64,000 nucleotides of DNA, taken from positions 1 to 64,000 of the forward strand of contig VEQH01000002.1 in assembly GCA_018883325.1 (NCBI GenBank). Direction: 5' to 3'. The notes below the pieces were generated by a model. The model was not told the DNA's origin and did not search any database. It saw only the letters and a program-made list of their open reading frames with translations. Below, piece by piece: positions 56,436-64,000 of the stretch. Within the stretch, counting starts at the first letter, position 1. Each line of letters starts with the position of its first letter. Position numbers and translations under genes: made by a program. Source of the DNA: Flavobacteriales bacterium (lineage in GTDB: Bacteria; Bacteroidota; Bacteroidia; Flavobacteriales_D; Crocinitomicaceae).

Positions 56436-59400
56436 TTAATATGAGATTACACAATAACCATTTTCACCAGCTGTTCCATCAAAACCATTCTGATATCCAA
56501 ACATACAGTTTCCATTTAATGCTGAAGAGTTTCCTCCGTTTCCTCCGCTTCCAGATGTTGAACAACAAGTTGCGGAAACAAGGGAAGTAACATAACCAAC
56601 TGGAATATAATTTCTTGCTGATGTATTAGACTGAATTGGGTAACTATTGTTTTGAAAGTTATTTACACTTCCACTAGCCCCATTAGCCCCATTTACACAT
56701 GAGTTCGTATTAGACAACCCCCTACTTCCACCAAGACCACCAGAAGCTATTAAAAATGAGTCAAAAGATGTATTCCCGCCATCTCCTCCATTTGTTGCAG
56801 AAGGTCCAGGAAATCCTGAATTGTTTGTTTGACCTAGACCTTTAGTACCACCTAGACCAACAGTTATTATATATGTTTGACCAGAAACAACATTTATAAT
56901 TGACTTATTATAACCACCTGAACCACCATTACCTCCTTTACCGCCAATATAATTGCACCCTACTGCACAGCCATTAGTTGCACCAGAAGCGGATGAAGCA
57001 AAGGAGCCTCCTCCTCCTCCTCCTCCAGCACCCCATAATTCAACAGTAATTTGTGTAACTCCTGCTGGACAAGTCCAAGTTGTAGAAGATGAAAAACCTA
57101 TTCTAACACCTTGGTTAGATGATGATGTAGCACTTGTTCCATTGCACACATATTGTGTTTGATTTGCATTTACCTCACTTGCATCCAACACGCCATTTGC
57201 ATTCGCATCCAAACCTGTTTCTATCTTCGTTCCTCCGTTGGTACAATTTGTTCCTGCAGGTTCTGTTGTGGTTTTTATTAATGCATTTAAGCCGTTCGTT
57301 CCATTAGTGCCATTTACACCTGCAACTCCTTGTGCACCAGTTGCTCCCGTTGCACCTACTGCTCCGTTACACACATATTTGGTTAAAGAAGCGTTGATTT
57401 CGCTTGCATCTAAGGTTCCGTTGTTGTTGGCATCTAAACCGTATTCAATCTTTACGCCGCCTGTTGTACAGTTTGCACCTGCCGTTTCAGTAGTGGTTTT
57501 CGCGAGTGTGTTTTTTCCATCAACGCCGTTCGTTCCATTTGAACCATTGGTTCCGTTTGTACCTGCAACTCCTTGGATTCCTTGAATACCTTGCGCTCCC
57601 GTTGCACCAACTGCTCCATTACACACATATTTGGTTAAAGAAGCATTGATTTCACTTGCGTCTAAAGTTCCGTTGTTGTTGGCATCTAAACCGTATTCAA
57701 TTTTGATTCCGCCAGTTGTACAATTTGCTCCTGCAGCTTCGGTGGTGGTTTTTGCTAAAGTATTTTTACCGTCAACGCCATTTGTTCCGTTTGTTCCGTT
57801 AGTTCCAGCAACTCCTTGGATTCCTTGAATACCTTGTGCTCCCGTTGCGCCAGTTGCTCCAGTAGCACCTACTGCTCCGTTACACACATATTTTGTCAAT
57901 GTAGCATTGATTTCACTTGCATCTAATGTTCCGTTATTGTTGGCATCTAAGCCGTATTCGATTTTGATTCCACCTGTTGTACAATTTGCGCCTGCGGCTT
58001 CGGTGGTGGTTTTTGCTAAGGTGTTTTTTCCGTCAACACCGTTAGTTCCGTTAGTTCCGTTGGTACCTGCTACACCTTGAATACCTTGTGCGCCCGTTGC
58101 ACCAACCGCACCGTTACAAACGTATTTCGTCAAAGAAGCATTGATTTCACTTGCATCTAAGGTTCCGTTGTTGTTAGCATCTAAACCATATTCAATTTTT
58201 ATTCCGCCAGTTGTACAATTTGCTCCTGCAGCTTCGGTGGTGGTTTTTGCTAAGGTGTTTTTTCCGTCAACACCGTTAGTTCCGTTTGTTCCGTTGGTAC
58301 CTGCTACACCTTGGATTCCTTGAGGGCCTTGCGCACCCGTTGCGCCAGTAGCTCCCGTTGCACCTACTGCTCCGTTACAAACGTATTTGGTCAAAGAAGC
58401 ATTGATTTCACTTGCGTCTAATGTTCCATTATTATTGGCATCTAAACCGTATTCGATTTTGATACCGCCAGTTGTACAGTTTGCACCAGCTGCTTCGGTG
58501 GTGGTTTTTGCTAAAGTATTTTTTCCGTCAGTTCCGTTTGTTCCGTTCGTTCCAGCAACTCCTTGGATTCCCTGCGCACCTGTTAAACCTTGTATTCCTT
58601 GTGGACCTTGTGCTCCCGTTGCACCTACTGCTCCGTTACATACATATTTCGTCAAAGACGCATTTATTTCGCTTGCATCTAATGTTCCGTTGTTATTGGC
58701 ATCCAAACCATATTCGATTTTTACTCCTCCTGTGGTACAGTTTGCGCCTGCTGCTTCAGTTGTGGTTTTTGCTAAGGTATTTTTTCCATCAGCACCGTTG
58801 GTTCCGTTGGTTCCATTTACACCAGCAACTCCTTGTGGGCCTTGGATTCCTTGAGGACCTTGTGCACCTGTTGCGCCAGTAGCACCTACTGCTCCATTAC
58901 AAACGTATTTCGTTAAAGTAGCATTGATTTCTGAAACGTCCAATGTTCCATTGTTGTTAGCATCTAAACCATATTCGATTTTTACACCGCCTGTTGTACA
59001 ATTTGCACCTGCGGATTCGGTCGTTGTTTTTACGAGCGTATTTTGTCCGTTCGTACCATTCGTTCCGTTCGTACCATTTGCACCAGCAACTCCTTGAGGA
59101 CCTTGCGCTCCTTGAGGACCTTGTGCACCTGTTGCGCCAGTAGCACCTACTGCTCCATTACAAACGTATTTCGTTAAAGTAGCATTGATTTCTGACAAAT
59201 CCAATGTTCCATTGTTGTTGGCATCTAAACCATATTCGATTTTTACTCCTCCCGTGGTACAGTTAGCCCCTGCGGATTCGGTCGTTGTTTTTACGAGTGT
59301 ATTTTGTCCGTTGGTTCCATTTGTACCATTTGCACCAGCAACTCCTTGAGGACCTTGCGCTCCTTGAATTCCTTGAGGTCCTTGTGCACCTGTTGCACCA

Positions 59401-59960
59401 GATGGCCCTACAGGTCCTTTGATATTTCCAGTAAGTACCCAAGTTGTTGCACTATTTTTATAATGAACTTCACCTGTAAGTACATTAAGGTAAAAGTCGC
59501 CAAGTAAACCAAGCGTCGATATTGGTGTTGTATTTCCATAACGCCATTGATTCAATTGCGCACCAGAAGTTTTTGCATAAAGAGCATAAGGAACACTCAT
59601 CAATTGTTGCGTCCCAAAGTCTTGGTAATTAACTCCATTTGAAAAATCGACAGCGAGATTCACGAAATAAGGACCTACTGCCCAATTGATTGCGTTAAAC
59701 GTTCCTGTCTGTGGTGTTCCTGCACCAATAACTAAATTTATTAAACCTTGACTTGATGTCAAAACACTATGTCTTTCCTGATAAACGGCACTTCCTGTGG
59801 CAGTTCCTTGGCGCACTTGCACACGAATAGCAACGGTTGTATTTGTTACTATATTACCACTACTGTTGCGTATTACCGCTTGGTAATTGATTCCATTCGG
59901 TGCTTGGGAATAAGCAATTGCAGAAACAAAAAGAGTCAATAAGAGAATTAATTTGTTCAT
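56436..59960 (-). CDS. Giant collagen-like repeat surface protein
   Basis: The 1174-residue protein has a signal peptide and an N-terminal tail-fibre-like domain ([20 protein letters not shown]). Nine near-identical repeats follow, each combining a collagen-like [10 protein letters not shown] / NGTNGTNG stretch with [17 protein letters not shown] and [16 protein letters not shown] (a DUF7151-like, EF-hand-like segment). A Gly-rich C-terminal domain closes the protein. The repeats differ at few positions, so copy number may vary by recombination. The downstream neighbours and export route fit surface exposure, but no classic T9SS tail is visible. Confidence 0.88.
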   Translation of the reverse strand: MNKLILLLTLFVSAIAYSQAPNGINYQAVIRNSSGNIVTNTTVAIRVQVRQGTATGSAVYQERHSVLTSSQGLINLVIGAGTPQTGTFNAINWAVGPYFVNLAVDFSNGVNYQDFGTQQLMSVPYALYAKTSGAQLNQWRYGNTTPISTLGLLGDFYLNVLTGEVHYKNSATTWVLTGNIKGPVGPSGATGAQGPQGIQGAQGPQGVAGANGTNGTNGQNTLVKTTTESAGANCTTGGVKIEYGLDANNNGTLDLSEINATLTKYVCNGAVGATGATGAQGPQGAQGPQGVAGANGTNGTNGTNGQNTLVKTTTESAGANCTTGGVKIEYGLDANNNGTLDVSEINATLTKYVCNGAVGATGATGAQGPQGIQGPQGVAGVNGTNGTNGADGKNTLAKTTTEAAGANCTTGGVKIEYGLDANNNGTLDASEINASLTKYVCNGAVGATGAQGPQGIQGLTGAQGIQGVAGTNGTNGTDGKNTLAKTTTEAAGANCTTGGIKIEYGLDANNNGTLDASEINASLTKYVCNGAVGATGATGATGAQGPQGIQGVAGTNGTNGTNGVDGKNTLAKTTTEAAGANCTTGGIKIEYGLDANNNGTLDASEINASLTKYVCNGAVGATGAQGIQGVAGTNGTNGTNGVDGKNTLAKTTTEAAGANCTTGGIKIEYGLDANNNGTLDASEINATLTKYVCNGAVGATGATGATGAQGIQGIQGVAGTNGTNGTNGVDGKNTLAKTTTEAAGANCTTGGIKIEYGLDANNNGTLDASEINASLTKYVCNGAVGATGAQGIQGIQGVAGTNGTNGSNGTNGVDGKNTLAKTTTETAGANCTTGGVKIEYGLDANNNGTLDASEINASLTKYVCNGAVGATGATGAQGVAGVNGTNGTNGLNALIKTTTEPAGTNCTNGGTKIETGLDANANGVLDASEVNANQTQYVCNGTSATSSSNQGVRIGFSSSTTWTCPAGVTQITVELWGAGGGGGGGSFASSASGATNGCAVGCNYIGGKGGNGGSGGYNKSIINVVSGQTYIITVGLGGTKGLGQTNNSGFPGPSATNGGDGGNTSFDSFLIASGGLGGSRGLSNTNSCVNGANGASGSVNNFQNNSYPIQSNTSARNYIPVGYVTSLVSATCCSTSGSGGNGGNSSALNGNCMFGYQNGFDGTAGENGYCVISY

Positions 59961-59982
59961 TTTTTGATGTTTATTTAGTTGA

Positions 59983-60513
59983 TTAATTATTCATTTTGAT
60001 TAAGCGCGTTTGTTGAATGAACTGCCCGTTGGGGGTATAACAATTCAATAAGTATGTTCCCGGTGCGCAATGTGATGGGATTTCTAATTTGTGGTGCTTA
60101 GGAAGTAATAATTCCTGTAGTATCAATTTACCATTGATATCAATAAGCTGCACATTTATTTCTTCCTCATTTGAGGAGCTTGTGTTTAAGGTAATAAAGG
60201 TTCCAAATGGATTGGGATAAACAGCGATATCGCCGTCCATAAGTCCAAGCGCTGTTGAAGCTGGAGGACTAACCGCAATTACACCTATGGGTTGAATAAA
60301 ACCATTACTTAGAGAGTAGCTACTATTCGAACCTCTATAAATCAAGGGCTCACCAATTGTGTAGGTCATGAAACGCTGAGCGAGTCCAGTTAAACCATTA
60401 GAAGCATCTTTTCCTGCGCTTGAAATCACTTTTCTATCGAAAGTTTGAGCATTAGCTAATGAATTGATTAATAAGCAAATAAAGAGCGTATTAATTTTAA
60501 AAATTATTTTCAT
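59983..60513 (-). CDS. Short T9SS type A sorted protein
   Basis: The 176-residue secreted protein (signal peptide ending NSLANAQ) has a Por-tail C-terminus ([17 protein letters not shown] with [12 protein letters not shown]). The middle ([15 protein letters not shown]) is a recurring segment of small Bacteroidota cargo proteins. It directly precedes the collagen-like gene (22 bp) and may be co-transcribed. Confidence 0.82.
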   Translation of the reverse strand: MKIIFKINTLFICLLINSLANAQTFDRKVISSAGKDASNGLTGLAQRFMTYTIGEPLIYRGSNSSYSLSNGFIQPIGVIAVSPPASTALGLMDGDIAVYPNPFGTFITLNTSSSNEEEINVQLIDINGKLILQELLLPKHHKLEIPSHCAPGTYLLNCYTPNGQFIQQTRLIKMNN

Positions 60514-60768
60514 TTTAACTTTTCGTTTTTAAGGGTTTATCCTAGCTTAAACAAATGATTTCTGACATCACCAAATAACTCTCATTTATTAGAAAAGAAA
60601 TCAAGTTCACCATACAATCTTAATCTTGACAAGTGTTTCGAGCAATTCATATTGATCAAATCCAATTAATAATTAATTGTGAATGTGACAAATATAGTTA
60701 TAGTGTTAAATATTTCAAACGTTTATGTAATATTTAATAAACGATAATGTTTATGAATAATTCACAAG

Positions 60769-61098
60769 ATGCAAGAATTTTGTTGCATGGAAGAAATTCA
60801 TATTGGTCAGCAGATCAAAGTTGTTTTGGAAACAAGAGGTATAACCGTTACTGAATTTGCTAAACGGATTAATAAATCACGTGAGAACATTTATTCCATA
60901 TTTACGAGAAAAACGATCGACACAGGATTACTCACTAAAATATCAGAAGTATTAGAATTCGATTTTTTTAAACCATTAAGTAAATCTTATGGTGAAATCG
61001 AAACTGAATTACAACAAGTACGGGAACAAAATGAAATACTCAAAGAATATACTTCATTTCTTAAAAACAAATCTAAAAGCGAACCAATTGGCGATTAG
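60769..61098 (+). CDS. XRE-family helix-turn-helix regulator
   Basis: The 109-residue protein has a HTH (GITVTEFAKRINKSRENIYS) and a coiled-coil end (ETELQQVREQNEILKEYTSF). The start is ATG 60769 or 60787 (MEEIHIGQQ). Stop is TAG followed at once by TAA. It is isolated between two minus-strand genes; its target is not apparent. Confidence 0.8.
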   Translation: MQEFCCMEEIHIGQQIKVVLETRGITVTEFAKRINKSRENIYSIFTRKTIDTGLLTKISEVLEFDFFKPLSKSYGEIETELQQVREQNEILKEYTSFLKNKSKSEPIGD

Positions 61099-61134
61099 TA
61101 AGATTAAATTGTTTAAACAACATAGCTTATTTTT

Positions 61135-62406
61135 TTACCGTTTAATCGGAAAACACAAGAAATACTTCTCAACAGGCTGAGCTAATGCTGAGATATTCAA
61201 ATTATCAGAAGCTTTAGTTAAGTCGATAATATCACCATTTTTCATTAGCATATTGATATTTTGTTTGTCTTGATTGTAAGCTTTGTTAGTTAAAACAGCT
61301 GAATAAACAAAATAATCAACTTCCTCGCCTTCTAAATCATAAAGCGAGCGAGCAAATTCTTTTTCAAATTCGATTCTTGCTTGTGTAAATGGCTCTTTAG
61401 AAATTTCGATTTTGAATAAATTTCGGTTGACAATTGCCTTTGAAAGTGTCGCTAATATTTTATCTGAATCATTTTGCCATTCTTTGATTGCTCCTAAAAT
61501 ATCATAGTCATCCAATTGCGCAAAGCAATCTAACACTTTTGGATTTTTCTCAAAATCTTCTTGCGTCACGTCATTTTCTAAGAAAAACGTCAAGGCTGTA
61601 CTTGCGAAAACAGAATGACCATTTTTCACCAATCGTTTTGCTCTTCGCAAAGCATGAATCAACATGTGTTCAGCGACAACAACTGTTTTATGAAGATAAA
61701 CTTGCCAATACATCAAACGACGCGCAACGATAAATTTCTCGATAGAATAAATCCCTTTCTCTTCTAAAACCAAATTTCCTTCGTGTACATTTATCATTTC
61801 AATCAAACGATCGGAGCCGATAATTCCTTCGCTAACACCCGAATAAAAGCTATCGCGATTCAAATAATCCAAGCGATCCATGTCTAACTGACTGGAAACC
61901 AATTGATGCAAAAAGGGTTTGGAATAGGTATTGTTAAAAATCAAGAGTGCACGACTTAAATCATCACCAAATTCTTTACTGATGCGCTCAATGAAATATC
62001 CTGAAATTTTTTCATGACTTACGCCACAAACAATATCGTATTCCAAAGCATGACTAAAAGGCCCGTGACCGATATCGTGCAATAAAATCGCCAAATTAAC
62101 AGCTCGCTCTTCTTCAATTGTGATTTCATGACCTTTGCGTCGAATCGTTGAAATAGCTTGTGTCATCAAATGCATTGCGCCCAAAACATGGTGAAAACGT
62201 GTGTGAATCGCACCAGGATAAACCAAATGACTCAAGCCCAATTGCATAATCCGACGGAGACGCTGCATGAAAGGATGTTCAATGATGTCAAAAATAAATT
62301 CGTCGGGAATCGAAATAAAACCATAAACTGGGTCGTTTACTATTTTCTTCTTGTTATTTTGGTTTAAACTAGGTCGCAAGTGCTTAACTTTAAATTTTCT
62401 ATTCAA
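61135..62406 (-). CDS. HD-domain phosphohydrolase (dGTPase-like)
   Basis: About 424 residues with the HD-domain signature (IHTRFHHVLGAMHLM, LHDIGHGPFSHALE with catalytic HD, and SQLDMDRLDYLNRDSFY). The family is related to dNTP triphosphohydrolases. The start is uncertain: I use TTG 62406, and TTG 62379 is also possible. The extension to 62499 would run into porX. It is divergent from porX. Confidence 0.85.
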   Translation of the reverse strand: MNRKFKVKHLRPSLNQNNKKKIVNDPVYGFISIPDEFIFDIIEHPFMQRLRRIMQLGLSHLVYPGAIHTRFHHVLGAMHLMTQAISTIRRKGHEITIEEERAVNLAILLHDIGHGPFSHALEYDIVCGVSHEKISGYFIERISKEFGDDLSRALLIFNNTYSKPFLHQLVSSQLDMDRLDYLNRDSFYSGVSEGIIGSDRLIEMINVHEGNLVLEEKGIYSIEKFIVARRLMYWQVYLHKTVVVAEHMLIHALRRAKRLVKNGHSVFASTALTFFLENDVTQEDFEKNPKVLDCFAQLDDYDILGAIKEWQNDSDKILATLSKAIVNRNLFKIEISKEPFTQARIEFEKEFARSLYDLEGEEVDYFVYSAVLTNKAYNQDKQNINMLMKNGDIIDLTKASDNLNISALAQPVEKYFLCFPIKR

Positions 62407-62426
62407 AACTATTAAAAATAAGACAA

Positions 62427-63974
62427 ATGCAGGGTAAAATTCTTTGGGCGGACGATGAAATTGAGTTGTTGAAACCTCACATTCTATTTTTAGAAGCAAA
62501 AGGTTACAGTGTTGACCCCGTTACAAATGGGATGGACGCAGTTGATAAAGTTCAAGAAAAATCCTACGATATTATCTTTTTGGATGAAAATATGCCAGGA
62601 ATTTCTGGACTTGAAGCATTGTCTAAAATAAAGGAAATCAACCCGTTGGTTCCCGTAGTGATGATTACTAAAAGTGAAGAAGAATACATTATGGAAGAAG
62701 CAATTGGCAGTAAAATTGCCGATTACTTAATCAAACCTGTGAATCCAAATCAGATTTTATTGAGCATTAAAAAGAATCTCGACCACAGCAAATTAGTTTC
62801 TCAAAAAACAAATTCGAACTATCAACAAGAATTTCGTCAATTGGGAATGTTGCTAAATGGACGTTTAGATGCACAAGAATGGAGCGATTTATATGCAAAA
62901 TTGTGTTTTTGGGAATTAGAATTGGATAAAATTGAAGATTCTGGAATGCGAGAAATTCTGGAAATGCAGAAAAAAGAAGCCAATCATTTGTTTGCTGATT
63001 TCATTGAAGATAATTATTTGGATTGGATGAATGGAACTGAAGAAGCGCCACAAATGATTCATTCTTTGATAAAAGATAAAATTGCACCGAAAATTGGACA
63101 AGAAAAACTGGCAGTACTTGTGATTGATAATCTACGTTATGACCAATGGAAGATGGTTGAACCAATTTTCTCCAAGTACTTTGTGAAAGAAGAAGAAGAA
63201 ATTATTTACTCTATTCTGCCAACAGCAACTCACTATGCACGAAATGCATTTTTTGCAGGTTTACTTCCTTCAGAAATCGAAAAACGTTTTCCTAATTTAT
63301 GGAAAAATGAAGAAGATGAAGGTGGGAAAAATATGCACGAAAAAGATTTCTTGGAGGCAAACTTAAAACGACTTGGTAAAAACGTAAAATGGTCGTATCA
63401 TAAAATTACGAATGTTGAAGCCGGGAAAAAATTGTCGGAAAACTTCAATACGATTAAGGAAAATGATGTGAATTTCATCGTTTATAATTTTGTGGATATG
63501 CTTTCTCACGCGCGAACAGAAATGGAAGTTATTCGGGAATTAGCAGAAAACGAAGCGGCATATCGTTCGATTACTGTTTCTTGGTTGGAGCATTCTCCGC
63601 TTCTAGAAATCATCAAAAAAATAGCTGATGCTGGAATTCGTTTGGTAATTACCACGGATCACGGAACAATTCGTGTGAAAAATCCAGTGAAAATCGTAGG
63701 AGAACGCAATACAAACACGAATCTTCGCTATAAAGCAGGTCGCGGCTTGAATTACAATACGAAAGAAGTTTTTGTAGTGAAAAATCCACAGGAAGCGTTT
63801 TTGCCAAAATTGAAAATGTCGGCGGAATTTGTTTTTGCAAGGGAGCAAGATTTCTTTGTCTATCCCAACAATTACAACCATTTCGTGAATTATTACAGCG
63901 ACACTTTCCAACACGGTGGAATTTCATTGGAAGAATTACTGATTCCTTATGTGGTTATGAAAGCAAGAAAGTAA
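62427..63974 (+). CDS. porX: T9SS response regulator PorX
   Basis: The 515-residue protein has an N-terminal receiver domain (WADDEIELLKPHILFLEAKG, phospho-Asp in IIFLDENMPGISG, Lys in DYLIKPVNP) and a C-terminal PglZ alkaline phosphatase-like domain with metal ligands (LAVLVIDNLRYDQWKMVEP, VITTDHGTIRVKNP). PorX with its kinase PorY controls T9SS gene expression in Porphyromonas. The length matches. The HD gene is the divergent neighbour. Confidence 0.95.
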   Translation: MQGKILWADDEIELLKPHILFLEAKGYSVDPVTNGMDAVDKVQEKSYDIIFLDENMPGISGLEALSKIKEINPLVPVVMITKSEEEYIMEEAIGSKIADYLIKPVNPNQILLSIKKNLDHSKLVSQKTNSNYQQEFRQLGMLLNGRLDAQEWSDLYAKLCFWELELDKIEDSGMREILEMQKKEANHLFADFIEDNYLDWMNGTEEAPQMIHSLIKDKIAPKIGQEKLAVLVIDNLRYDQWKMVEPIFSKYFVKEEEEIIYSILPTATHYARNAFFAGLLPSEIEKRFPNLWKNEEDEGGKNMHEKDFLEANLKRLGKNVKWSYHKITNVEAGKKLSENFNTIKENDVNFIVYNFVDMLSHARTEMEVIRELAENEAAYRSITVSWLEHSPLLEIIKKIADAGIRLVITTDHGTIRVKNPVKIVGERNTNTNLRYKAGRGLNYNTKEVFVVKNPQEAFLPKLKMSAEFVFAREQDFFVYPNNYNHFVNYYSDTFQHGGISLEELLIPYVVMKARK

Positions 63975-64000
63975 TTTTATCTTGAAATTTAGAAGATTTC

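Noticed and set aside
57238-58882. Plus-strand ORFs opposite the collagen-like gene
   Set aside because: Pro/Val-rich shadows of the minus-strand Gly-rich repeats.

Overview
The window is AT-rich bacterial DNA from a Bacteroidota genome, most likely a flavobacterium-like lineage. The evidence is several type IX secretion system (T9SS) signatures (Por/CHU_C C-terminal sorting domains, a PorP/SprF-OmpA protein, a PorX regulator), promoters of the Bacteroidota type (TAnnTTTG with a -33 TTTG/TTG), almost no Shine-Dalgarno sites, and TAA as the dominant stop codon. The genus assignment is inference; the phylum is well supported.

Layout. 1-7.5 kb: a hybrid-type sensor whose kinase half is cut off by an in-frame TAG, a delta-60-repeat T9SS cargo protein, and valS. 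7.5-16.5 kb: the rpe operon, an AIM24-like protein, a K+-dependent membrane pyrophosphatase with an unusual Cys-rich tail, a MntA/HepT (type VII) toxin-antitoxin pair whose toxin frame lacks a normal start, and an iron-type alcohol dehydrogenase. 16.8-25 kb: a MITE-like element, a TSUP permease, an MFS transporter, an aminotransferase and rhomboid pair, an L,D-transpeptidase, xseB and purM. 25-25.9 kb: tRNA-Ser, tRNA-Pro and tRNA-Arg, with two different tRNA-fragment duplications. One of them encloses a GIY-YIG nuclease gene whose last codons lie inside the tRNA-Arg.

26-35 kb is a defence island. A type I restriction-modification operon (hsdM, hsdS, hsdR) is interrupted by a DUF3800 gene and two Abi_2 (AbiD/F-type HEPN) genes. 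Each Abi_2 gene has its own small structured RNA immediately upstream, and each Abi module is bracketed by direct repeats of the first ~36 bp of hsdR. A third candidate RNA, on the minus strand, ends against the DUF3800 gene. This nested arrangement is the most striking thing in the window.

35-50 kb is mostly housekeeping and cell surface: hpt-adk-obg-PAP2 phosphatase, an ABC exporter, gap, panD, a polysaccharide export cluster (ATP-grasp, sugar transferase, Wza-like, Wzc-like), xth, a GIN-domain lipoprotein, a PagL-like outer-membrane deacylase and mazG. 50-64 kb: a small MscS channel, a DUF4143 ATPase, a PorP/SprF-TSP3-OmpA protein paired with a CHU_C protein, a large collagen-like repeat protein with a T9SS-tagged neighbour, an XRE regulator, an HD-domain protein and porX. 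T9SS cargo, outer-membrane partner and regulator genes are therefore spread over both ends of the window.
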